This document shows, piece after piece, positions 1 through 10,227 of a stretch of DNA of 64,000 bases; the first letter of the stretch is position 1, and each line of letters starts with the position of its first letter. The position numbers were made by a program, and so were the translations under genes. Where the stretch lies: positions 85,703,001 through 85,767,000 of the forward strand of contig CM075656.1 in NCBI GenBank assembly GCA_037953625.1, written 5' to 3'. A model generated the notes under the pieces. The model was not told where the DNA came from, ran no database searches, and was given only the letters and a program-made list of their open reading frames with translations. The DNA is from Crotalaria pallida. Taxonomy: Eukaryota; Streptophyta; Magnoliopsida; Fabales; Fabaceae.

Positions 1-797
1 ATGGTGAACAGCTCAATGAGGAAAGACAAGTCATGTATATGTACTTCATCTAAATTTTAATTTGAGCTTAGAATGCCGTCTTGACTTGCTATATATTATT
101 CTGTTTTTACTGTTACATTGCTCTTAGCTTGTTCCTTTCATGCATTATGCATATAAGGCCAATGGTGATAAACACATGGTGGGGTGTCACCGCTATCATT
201 ATGGCTGGTTGCCAACTTTTACCTAAAATCAACATAAGTCACATATAACAGATTTTTGATTAATTTTGTGATACTACAAAATTTGCTTGTCCAATCAAAA
301 AACAATTTCACTTGCCAAAATGCATACTATTGGACCGTTCCCTTCATTCTCCCCATAAATTGATTAAGTTTGAGATCTGAGGACAAAGAAGAATTATCAT
401 AGCAAGACAAGATATATATTGCTACTTGACAATGAAAGCTCAGAGGATAACATTTAGCTGATTTTGATGAGTCGAGTGATATTTGTTTTATCTTCATGTG
501 GGCATCATAAGTAAATAGAATGTTTGACGTAACTCAGATTTAATTTCTACCACCTTTAGTACAAGATAACATTGTCCCATTGAAAATTATCATACAAGTG
601 AAGAGTAGTAGTTATTTTTGGCGTGCAGCAAGACTATCTTCCAGTCGATAACCGAAGACTAATCCCCTCCGATGGTAGTAATTATTTGGTTTTGTTTTTT
701 ATTTTAAGGAAATTGAGTTGAAAAAGTAAACCATAGTTATTTGATGTTGCTGAATTCATCTTTCTCTGTATTGGGTTTATTTTAAAAAAAATTATAT

Positions 798-1326
798 ACT
801 CCCTCCGTCTTATGGCAAAAAAATTAAAAAGTAAAAAAATAAATGAATAATTAAGGAGAAATGTATTTAATGGTTTGTCTAACATATGAGTCATTATCAT
901 CACACAACTAATTTAATGTATTTTTCATTAATCAACCCATCATAATTCAAAATTTACAATTTCTAAACTTTTTCATTTACTCCATCCGTCGCTAAATATA
1001 AAACTTTTTTGACACTTTTATTTTGTCCCTATTTATAAGACCCTTTGCCAATTTTCAATGATCATTAATTACTTTTTTTCCACAAACACCCCTATTTATT
1101 TAACACTTTTTAGATTCCCAATAATATTAATATGAGTAATTTTGAAATTACATATCAAAAGTTCACATTTCCAATACAATTAACTAAATTATTTTACTTT
1201 CTTAATGGACGTGAAATCTCCCAAAGGGGTCTTATATATAGGACGGAGGGAGTATTATTTTAACTTTAGTTTGAGACAAAAATTTTTACCAATTTTTACC
1301 ATTCTTATGCGACGAAATTAAGAAGT
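798..1326. mobile_element. Outer Stowaway-like MITE, interrupted
   Basis: The left end reads TACTCCCTCCGTCTTATGGC. After an internal insertion, the right end (about 1300-1326) is a degenerate inverted copy of it, with CATAAGAATGG-type bases on the opposite strand. The element is split by the MITE at 978-1254. The outer right boundary is uncertain because that terminus is decayed. Confidence 0.5.
978..1254. mobile_element. Stowaway MITE, family A, nested
   Basis: The terminal inverted repeats are CTCCATCCGTC at the left and GACGGAGGGAG at the right, flanked by TA on both sides, the Stowaway target. The interior is nearly the same as that of the MITE at 8277-8536, including CACAAACACCCCTATTTATT and the following ACACTTTTTAGATTCCCAAT. 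It is non-autonomous and about 275 bp long. Confidence 0.85.
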
Positions 1327-1437
1327 ATATAATAATAATTTAAAAATATTTTTTTATCTTTAATCAAAATTTATGGTTTAAATAGCAACTTGGTCCTCAT
1401 ATTGACATCTTTGAAATTAGTCCCTATAATTTTTTTT

Positions 1438-1547
1438 TGGGTTTTGGTCCTACTATTATTTTATGCTTTGGTTTTGGTTTTTATTAAAAAAAGATAAAAA
1501 TATAAACCAAAACCAGAACGAAATATAAAAGTAAGGATAAAACAAGC
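1438..1547. repeat. Short foldback (inverted repeat)
   Basis: An arm around GGTTTTGGTCCTACTATT...TTTGGTTTTGGTTT is followed after a short A-rich loop by AAACCAAAACCAGAACG...GGATAAAAC, its imperfect reverse complement. The preceding GTCCTCATATTG and GTCCCTATAA phrases recall a widespread legume repeat that carries 'TTTGGTCCCTATAA'. That family assignment is from memory. Confidence 0.45.
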
Positions 1548-2214
1548 ATACTGTGCGATATCATCATCTAAATCGAATTATAATGCTACAATATATGTGT
1601 GTGTGAGAGAGATATTTCACATTCATGATATAGTCTACAGCTAGTACCATCGATCTCATTTTTTATGTAATTCATCGAATTAATAATCTGATGTGCATAC
1701 CAGCAAGCACTATTAATTCGATCTTTTTAAGGTTGGAGTTTACAAATAATTGTTCACCTCAGATTGGTTTCTTCTTTCTTACTTCCTTCATCAGTTTCTT
1801 GCAGTGAATGACCACATCATATCCAACAATCATTCAATTATATGTGTCCTAAATTGGTCGGTACAATTTGTCTGCTCCTATATTATTTTAAGAATTTAAG
1901 ATTTTTTTTATCCAAGATATATTCTGTTTATATGAGGAAATGGATACTCATCACACTGTCGCAGTCTTAAGCAAACAGGTGCACATGCAAGATCGGACCA
2001 CGTAAGTATTGTGTGTTATGCATGTGAACCCAAATAAATTAGTTAGTTAGGAATAAGTCACAATTAAGTGTCTTGTGTCATTGGGAAGGAAAGTGTATTT
2101 TTTTTTGTCATTGTGCCTTAGAAATAATAATGTTTAATTTATTTCCCTCGTAATTATTTTGTTATCTCATGTATCCACTAATGCGTGACTGATTCTTTGA
2201 ATACGGTTTATCTA

Positions 2215-2335
2215 TTTCGAGGTAACTTTCATAACTGAAATTTTCTACATTTCCAAAAATCAGGGATAAAATTCCATCCAATTGCTTAAATGATATAAAC
2301 CCACATCAATTGTGTCAACCTCGATTGGTTAATTT
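2215..2335 (-). mobile_element. Decayed tRNA-type SINE fragment
   Basis: On the minus strand the piece shares TTGATGTGGGTTTATATCA and TTTAAGCAATTGG with the fragment at 16985-17125. It also carries a poorly kept box-B-like region. The two copies look like old members of one SINE family; this one is the more diverged. Confidence 0.4.
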
Positions 2336-2529
2336 TTTTCCTCTTAACGTGGCTGTGAAACCCATTTTGAGGGTAAAAATTTCATTTTCCCAAGCAAATG
2401 AAATTGAAGTTTCATTTTTGTATTCCATTTGTTTATTTTCTCTCTCTTTTGAGGGGATGAAGAACAAAAGAGAAATACAGTGTGACATAAGTACAAGTTT
2501 TGGTAATCTAGGAAAAAATGAAAGATTAA

Positions 2530-2715
2530 ATTGTTACTTTGGTATCTAAATTTGCATCTAACATTTACTTTAGTTTTGATCTAAACGACGTTGTTTTAGC
2601 CGGTTAACGGATCACATTAGCCGTTTAATAATTTACAAATTGAGGGACTAAAAAACTATTTCTTTAAGTTTGGGGACCAAAGTGAATGTTGCTACAAATT
2701 CAGGGATCAAAGTGA
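2530..2715. repeat. Inverted-repeat element (MITE-like)
   Basis: The left arm (TTACTTTGGTATCTAAATTT, then CATTTACTTTAG) matches the reverse complement of the right arm (ATCACTTTGATCCCTGAATT, then CATTCACTTTGGTCCC) over roughly 50 bases. It has no coding content. No target duplication was recognised, so the class is left open. Confidence 0.5.
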
Positions 2716-3042
2716 TAGCTTACTCAAAGATAAAATAGAGAGATCAAGATGAAGCTAAATAAGACATGTTTTAATTTAGCAATAACAACCAAAGACATGT
2801 TTTAGCATCAAAGTATCTTTTTAGTCTTTTTGCCTCTTTTCTGTTGCCCCTTTCTTAATTAGACTAAACAAAGTTTCTCAGATTGTGAACTCATCATAAT
2901 AAGCTATGTCATGAACAAAACAAATAGTATGTTTGTTGGAGCCCAAAATATTCCCTCTTCAAACCAATCAACTATACAAAAACTCAAGGGTGATTACAGT
3001 AGCATTTATATGAAAGAAATGAAAATTGAAAGATTCAGCTTA

Positions 3043-6000
3043 TCATTGTCTAGATTGCAAGCTGCTTTTTGAGATGATTGAGATAAGCTCATTGGCAGTC
3101 CATGTCACTAGAGAGAGATTTCTGAGATGTCTAAGTGAGTCTTTATCCATTGATGGTAGGGCAGAGGTACATGCTGCTAGGAATATAAATGCCAAAAGGA
3201 AGGGACAAGGGCAAATTAAAATGAGGAAAAAAAGTTAAGCAAGGATATAATATTGCAATTGATATTTAAAATAAGAAATTGTTTTGAAACCTTGTTTTTA
3301 TTGGGATATTCTCTATATGATGCCAAATCTAAAGTGAGGACTACTAAGGGTTTATGTTTTCTCTTTTCATTAATAAGTACAAGCAGGTTATATTGTTTAT
3401 TCCATTTTCTATTATCAAAAAGATTGTATAAGAATATTTGAAAACTGGAGAAAAACTAAAAAAAAAACAATGTGACATCTTTGTGATTATTAATAAATAC
3501 AGAAAATGTCTTTTTAAACTAAACATGCTCTTTAGGAAAAAAGTTAAAGTTTGGCATAGCTGTAATGATGGCAAATAATAATACCTGAATTTTTTTGTAA
3601 GAGATAGCAATGAAAATGAAGAAAATAAACAAGGATATAATATTAAAATTGATATTTAAAATAAGAATCTGTTCTGAAACCCCTATATGATGAAAAATCT
3701 TAAGTTTGAGAACATAACTGAGACAAATAATCCTTTTAGGACAAAAGCTAAAGTTTGGCATAGCTGTGAAATAATGATTAATACCTGAATTTTTTGTAAG
3801 AGATAGCAATGAATATGAAGCTAGGACTCTTTCCTCAACATCTTTATCATAATTCAAGGATTGTAACAACTGTGGCATCAAGATTGAGAAAGCCATCTGT
3901 GGCAACTTTCTACCTTCAACTAAGTGGAGGTAGTTGCTCATCCATGAAATAGTGACAAGGCTTGCACGTGCTAAACTTGGAATGCCATTGGCTATTGAAT
4001 TTGCAAGTGCTGACAGTAAATTCTTATTTCCACTTTTGAACAAGACACAAGCTGCTCTTTTTTGCCAACTATCATCTGCTTCTTCCTCCTCAGTCTAATC
4101 AGTGACATACAAAAAAAAAAAAAAAATTATTATGAAGGGCTTAAAAAGAAATTAAACCACTAGTACTGGAAGCATGTTCTCTTGTGAAAGATGAAGACAT
4201 GCAAATAAAAGTTTTAAACATCACATAATTCATAATTATAGTTTCCTAAGCTTACATTGAGAGTTGAATCATAAACAACAATTTCTTTGCCATGGTATGA
4301 ATCTTCTAAGCAAATTTCTTGAAAACCTGCTTGTTGTAAAAGCCATTTTTCCATTAATGATTCTCCTCTACAAGTAAAGTGGCCTCCTAATAAGAGTAGA
4401 GCTCTGGCTGATTCCTCTTGAACTCTATGATTACATGTTTCACAATTTAAAGCAGTTACAACTGCATCAATTGCTTCTGCTCTATATAAACTTCCCCTGA
4501 AAGGATCTTCCTGCAACACAACTGCTATTCATTCCATTTGTGAAATCTTCAATATATTAAAATCGATTGAATATAGAATGGTAGGAGTTACTTGGTCCAA
4601 AAGTAATACAATTTATATCACTGAACATAAACCAATATTTGCATATATGAACTAGTTAGTTGAAAGAATTACCATGAGATCAAGCAGCAATAATATCACT
4701 GCAACCAAAGGGCGGTCTTCGGGTGGCGCCTTCTGAAGGTAAATGAAGAAAATGTGCATTATGCTTAAGCCACCCCATCCATCTTTAATCCCTCTTAAGA
4801 AATTTAAAATCTTGGTTCTTCTGGAATGATTCCAAAAAGACTATCAGCATTTTTTGTAAGAAAGAAAAAAGGCAAATCAACAAAAAAGAAATGGATTTCT
4901 TGAAAGGCAAGTAATAAGTACATACCTATCAAGATATAGCATCTCAGTTAGCACAGAAAAGGCATAGCCACTGGAATTTTGATTATTACCAAGAACAATG
5001 AGTTCAAGTAAAGAAGTCTTATTTATATTATCAGCTAAAAAACTTCTGCAGCTTCCTTCGGCTCGAATGCAACACGAAATTATCTTGGCAACATTATTTC
5101 TCTCATGGATATCGCCTTCTTCTATTCTTTTCATTAGCAGGGTCAATCCTCCAAGCGAAAGAACATGCCTGGCATTCTCTAAATTCTTATCTTCATCAAA
5201 ACCAGTAAGAAGTTGGTCCAAAAAGTAAAATGCTGCCACTTGAGGACTGCACTGTACTGTGAATAGGGTCTGCAATTTATCTCCAAATTCCAACACTCGA
5301 AGTACTAGCGGCACCCACTCCAATGATAACATCTGCTTAGCCTGTGGCTTTAACAGATAAAGCAGAATTGCGGCCTTCAGAAACAGACTAGTGCTTCTTA
5401 GAAGTCTCACAAATATTTCCAGTTGAGGATCAGAATTCAGTAAAATTCGTCCAATTGCACCATTCCTTGATATTAGTTCTGCTAAAATTGATATAATCAA
5501 TTCTAGAATATCATCTTCAATTGAGGCAAAGAACACCTCTATGATACCTTCAATTACACTAGGTTGTGTCAGTGCTTCTTCAATGAGAGAATCACCTGGA
5601 GAGTTCAACCAAGCTATGGTAACCACACGAATCGCAAATTCACATTCACTTAGAACATCTGATGAACATATAGTTGTAATAGCTCTAACAAAATCACTTG
5701 AAAGAGCATTTTTTCTTTCCTTTCTAACTGAAGCATTCATGGATCGATAGTTTCTCTTTGCAAAGCTTTCTGTAGGTATCATCCTGCAAGAAAACCACTG
5801 AGAATAGTCCAATTTCTGTGCCTCAGGCCATAATTGACCATGATTCTTGTGAATTTGGTTTGAAGATCTTCCAAGATATATCTTCTCTTCTTTCTGTCAA
5901 TTGTGAGAAAGAAGATTATATTTCTGAATTCAATACTATATTTAAAACAGAATATTTTCATCTATGAACTGTTGGCAATCAAACTAACCTGAACTAAACT

Positions 6001-7253
6001 GCATTTGTATTCATTTCTATCTAGTTTTTCATCAGTCACCAAGCCAGTACTAATTGCCAGCACTCCTTTTTGTTCACCAAGATCGGTAGATGGCCACTCC
6101 ACTTGGGAGCCAAACACTGCTTGGTATCTGTTGCAGGGAACCAAAACAAAAAAGCACATAACTACCATATACATATATAAGTGTTGTTTCTAGTAAAAAG
6201 ATGGCTATTGTAGTAAATATAAGATGTCCATGATACTTACAAGTTTGGGTTGATGGAGGAATTTGAAATAAAAGAATCTGAAGATTTTCTTCTTGATGAT
6301 CCATAACTTGGTCTTGATGGCAAGGAGACAATAGGAAGAGGAGGTTCACTAGCTCCAACTTTAAGCCATTGCTTATAGTAAAAAGCAAACAAAGTTGTTC
6401 CAGTATCCATTTTTTCATTGTATACTTTGCTCAACAGCTTCATTTTCTTTTTCTTCACACCATGGTCTTCATTTGATAGGAACTCAAGCTCCTTGTTATA
6501 CCAAATTTTAAGATGGAGAAGATGAGGAAGAAACAAATGCTCCCAAATATCAGGTAACAAATAGGTTCTAGCCAAACATGGAGAATCACAAAACACTTGA
6601 AGTAAATGCTTAGATGAAACCCTGTCATTTTTGTGAAGCTTGTAAGCTATTGCCAAGTATAGTTGAGCACAAGCAGAAAGGTCAGAATTGGATAGACCAC
6701 AAGTTGAAGCATCCTTGGAAGTTTTAGAATTCAAAGAAGCAACTATGCTTAAAATCTCGACGCAATTCCTCAAGTTTTTGACCAGTTTCTTTGTTCTTTG
6801 ATCTTCTAGTAATCTATCAATTTTTTCCATACCAAGTTCCATGTTCACAAAAACCTCATCATCACTTGAGTCCTTCATTCTTCTCTCTAACACAGAATTA
6901 CACTTCTCTCTGATTGTTCTCCTGAAATGTTCATCTTTTACATATCTTCCAATGTATCCACTAAGAATAGCAATCACTGCATTGATAGCAACTTCATCCA
7001 TAATTGGTCCTGCAACTCTTGAATCAGCAGACACCAATGACTTAGAATTTGATCTTTCTGAAGCTGAAGCAACCCTTTTGGATAGAGATGAAGAAGAACC
7101 AAATTTAGCCTTCTCAGCCTTGTGCCTTGAGGAACTAAGGCTTTTTGGATCATGACATATGTATGATGGAAATGGTTTTTTATCTATTGATTGAGAAAAT
7201 TTATGGTGGCAGAAGTTTCCTTCTTCAGAGGGAAGTTCTCCAAAGGAAGACAT
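3043..7253 (-). CDS. LIN/CERBERUS-like armadillo protein, no U-box
   Basis: Seven exons (7253-6241, 6127-5989, 5893-4926, 4817-4673, 4510-4256, 4094-3785, 3173-3043) give 986 residues and close in frame. The product resembles the LIN/CERBERUS family of E3 ligases needed in legumes for rhizobial infection threads. It shares the N-terminal helical region (about residues 85-260), the LWPEAQKLDY motif, an armadillo-like helical repeat region (about 400-940) with GWGGLSIMHIFF, EDRPLVAVILLLLDL, VQEESARALLLLGG and SNSIANGIPSLARASL-type blocks, and the SLVTWTANELISII motif. In LIN a U-box lies before the armadillo part and WD40 repeats follow it. Here no U-box is encoded anywhere, and a stop comes about 12 residues after that last motif, so WD40 is missing. 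Ligase activity by itself is therefore doubtful; a scaffold role is inference. The start is the first ATG of the long first exon. Exon 4 has a CAGAAG tandem acceptor (4817 or 4820). Confidence 0.85.
3531..3821. repeat. Partial duplication of exon end inside LIN-like intron
   Basis: The segment 3531-3619 is repeated at 3735-3821. The second copy includes the last 35 or so bases of exon 6 of the LIN-like gene and its splice donor; the first copy lies within the following intron and keeps a similar donor-like site. A linked duplicate pair (3236-3291 and 3628-3682, sharing AAGGATATAATATT and TTTAAAATAAGAA) shows that a larger stretch was copied. Confidence 0.8.
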
Positions 7254-8276
7254 CTGTTGGTAGTGAATGAGATTTGTGTTGAAAGTGAAGTTTGAAGCAA
7301 CAAGAGGTTCAGTGACATTCTTAGAAAATCAAGACCAATAAGATAACACAGAAACAGCTAGCTTAGTTAAAAGAACATCTACAGCAATGAAAGACAAAGA
7401 AAGTGTTGGATTTGGTGAACAGTGATTCTCTTAAGCTATTTTTATATTTGAGGTTATGTGCTGTATGGACAAAAACACATTTTGGACCAGTCTAGTCAGT
7501 TCAGTGAAATTTTGTCGCTACATTTTTAAAAAATCACTTTGTGTTCGTGGTTAATTTAATAAGCATGCACAAAAGTAAGTTTATTTTATCTTAATAAAAT
7601 GCTATTGAACTAAGAGAGACTATTTTATTTTATAATACCACTATCATTATTTTTTTTAACTACAAAGTACTTTTTATTCAAACTTTTTAAAGCTGATCTT
7701 TAAAACCGTACTCCTTATGTTATATTTGTAGTAAAAAAAACAGCTCTTTCGTTAAACTGTCACTCAACTTGAGTCTGTGTCATATATCACCTTAAAATTA
7801 GAGACGAAAATTTTGCCAGTACAAAAATATTCAAATTGTTTGTACATGAAATCTTATCTCTAAAAATATCAGTCCATGGAAGAATACTGGAAACTATATG
7901 GTCGTTATTTTTTAGGGTATGATATTAAAAAAAAAAAAAAAACTGTTAAACATTGGATTAGTTATTAGTTATTTTTAAGTATTCACTATATATATACATA
8001 AAATAAGCATTTGACATTGAAAAAGGAACTATACAACATAACAATTTAATGTATCATATATATAAATTCCACTACACTCTGAATTGACCTTTAATTTGAA
8101 GTTTATTCTGTTCGTGATGAAGGACAATAATAAAAATAACAACTGTAATACCATTGGGTGAAAGTTCAAGGACACACACTTATATGACAGTGGGATTAAA
8201 CAATTCTGATATAAAGATCTTGGACTTGATTAGTGTCCGTGATCCTTCGTTGGACTCATTAATAAGTAGTATTATA

Positions 8277-8536
8277 CTCCCTCCGCCCCTAATTATAAAG
8301 CCCTCTTGACACTTTTATTTTGTCCCTATTTATAAAGCCCTTTACCAATTTTCAATGAGCATTAATTATTTTTTTCCACAAACACCCCTATTTATTTAAC
8401 ACTTTTTAGATTCCCAATAATATTAACAGGAGTAATTTTGAAAATACATATCAAAAGTTCACATTTCCAATACAATTAACTAAATTATTCGACGTGAAAT
8501 CTTCCAAGAGGGTTTTATAATTAGCGACTGAGGGAG
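8277..8536. mobile_element. Stowaway MITE, family A
   Basis: It runs from CTCCCTCCGCCCCTAATTAT to GCGACTGAGGGAG, with TA just left. The interior is almost identical to the element at 978-1254, so the two copies are young relative to the other family members. Confidence 0.85.
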
Positions 8537-9399
8537 TCCTAAGTTTTGTTATTAAGACAAATTATATTCTAACATTGAAATGGTACAGCATCTTTTTGTT
8601 CTAAAATGTTCTTATATATATCAACAAAGAACCAATTAACGGAGAAGGGTTTGCACATTTGATTAAGTCTCCCCTCACATTTGTTAAGATTTGGGTTTGA
8701 TTCTCATATTACCCCTTTTGATAGACAATATGCAAATTTAACTATAAGTCATCAATAATGATGATGATATTGGTAGTCTTCTTTAACCATGCATAAATTA
8801 TGTCTTTTCCGATCTAAACTTTTTCTTTGGTAAAAATACAAGGAAGAGATGATTAGGAAGAGTATGTGACACTATGATGTCTCCATCTTTTTATCTATCA
8901 TTATTTTCTGGTGAGTAATGTTTCATGTACAACTAATTTGTGGGTCAACTTTTATTGTTTCTTTGATTTTTGTAATTGGTTTTTTAGATGTGTGTAAGCA
9001 TAAATAATATATGAAAAATAAGTAAGAAATAAAGATGACTTCATTTCTTATAACAGAAGTTATCAAAATTTAATTATACAAATAACACCACTCATTCTCT
9101 TACAGTAAATGTTAATGGTTGGTGAGCACACTAAATGATAAAAGTCTTAAAGAAGAAATTTACTAAAATATTTCTAAGACACTTATGCTAACTGCTAAGT
9201 TTGTTTTGGTGTTTGCAAGAGCAAGAGCAAACGTGTGTTTCTACCTAAAGTTCAAATTAGAGCTTTCACGGTAACGTGATTTTGAACCGCAAAAATTGAT
9301 TAGCCACCGGTTATATCAAACTTGGTACCCAAAACACAACCTTCATGAAAAGAAAGAATAATAAGGCAAGGATCTTCACCCCTTAACTCTATCTTTTGT

Positions 9400-9674
9400 T
9401 CCCTCGCGTCCTATTCACAAGACCCTTTTGAGATTTTTATTTTTATTCTATTTATAAGATCTCATTACAATTTTCAATAGCATTTAATTACTTCTTTCCA
9501 CAAACACCTCTATTAAGTCAAAACTTTTTAGAGTTCCAATAATAATTATAGGGATAATTTTGAAAAAGTATATCAAATTTTCACATTTCCAATGCCACTA
9601 ACAAACTTAACCACTTTTCTTGGTGGATGTGAAAAACCCCAAAAGAGTCTTATAAATAGGACCGGAGAGAGTAT
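9400..9674. mobile_element. Stowaway MITE, family A (diverged)
   Basis: The left end is TCCCTCGCGTCCTATTCACA and the right end ATAGGACCGGAGAGAGTA. The interior shows the family A phrases TCCACAAACACC and CAATAATAATTATAGGG. It is close in sequence to the outer element at 53515-53949. Confidence 0.8.
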
Positions 9675-10227
9675 TCATTCTGACTTGAGCTATGCACTGT
9701 CCTCGAGATACTCAACATCCATTAAATTGCATTAAGTTAGAGCAACAATCTATTCCAAGTGGGTACACATCTTTATCTTGACACATAACTCTAATGACAT
9801 CACACATCCACTAGCTCTCTCAGCCGGGTTTTCTCCACCAAGAAATTTTTTTTATTAAAAATATGAAATCACAGAGATTTTACCAAAGGTAAGTTTTAAA
9901 TCATCACTTTCTAAAAGAAAAAAAGTCCTCCACCAAGCCCACAAGGTGAGTCTAAGCTTAATAATTATTAAAAAGAAAAGGCACAATCCATAGGAAATAG
10001 CAATTCACTTAACTAACTCCAAGTAACTTCTTATATAATTCATACTGCAAAGAGAACAAGAGATTATTTTCAAAATACTTTAACATGTGTGGATTACAAA
10101 AAGATAGCAAGAGATCAACTTTTCCTGCTTTGTGCTTTCACAATTATATAGATGAGTTGGTGGATATCACCATTAAAATTTGCATTATATACGTCTGCTA
10201 ATAAGTCATAAAGAAACTATACTTTTT

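Larger units (their letters stand above)
1..3042. other. Intergenic, transposon debris
   Basis: I see no supportable gene here. The stretch holds a nested pair of Stowaway-type MITEs (about 798-1326), a short foldback (about 1438-1547), an old SINE-like fragment (about 2215-2335) and an inverted-repeat element (about 2530-2715). The first 60 bases read as an open frame of 19 codons ending at TAA at 58-60. That could be the last exon of a gene lying to the left, but I cannot identify it. Confidence 0.6.
7254..10227. other. Intergenic between LIN-like and NPR3/4-like genes
   Basis: The right part should contain the 3' UTR of the NPR3/4-like gene and the left part the promoter and leader of the LIN-like gene. 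Two Stowaway MITEs lie here (8277-8536 and 9400-9674). I see no other gene or RNA. Confidence 0.6.

Noticed and set aside
1..60. Open frame ATG...TAA at the left edge
   Set aside because: Nineteen codons with no recognisable motif; it may be the end of a gene outside the window but cannot be supported.
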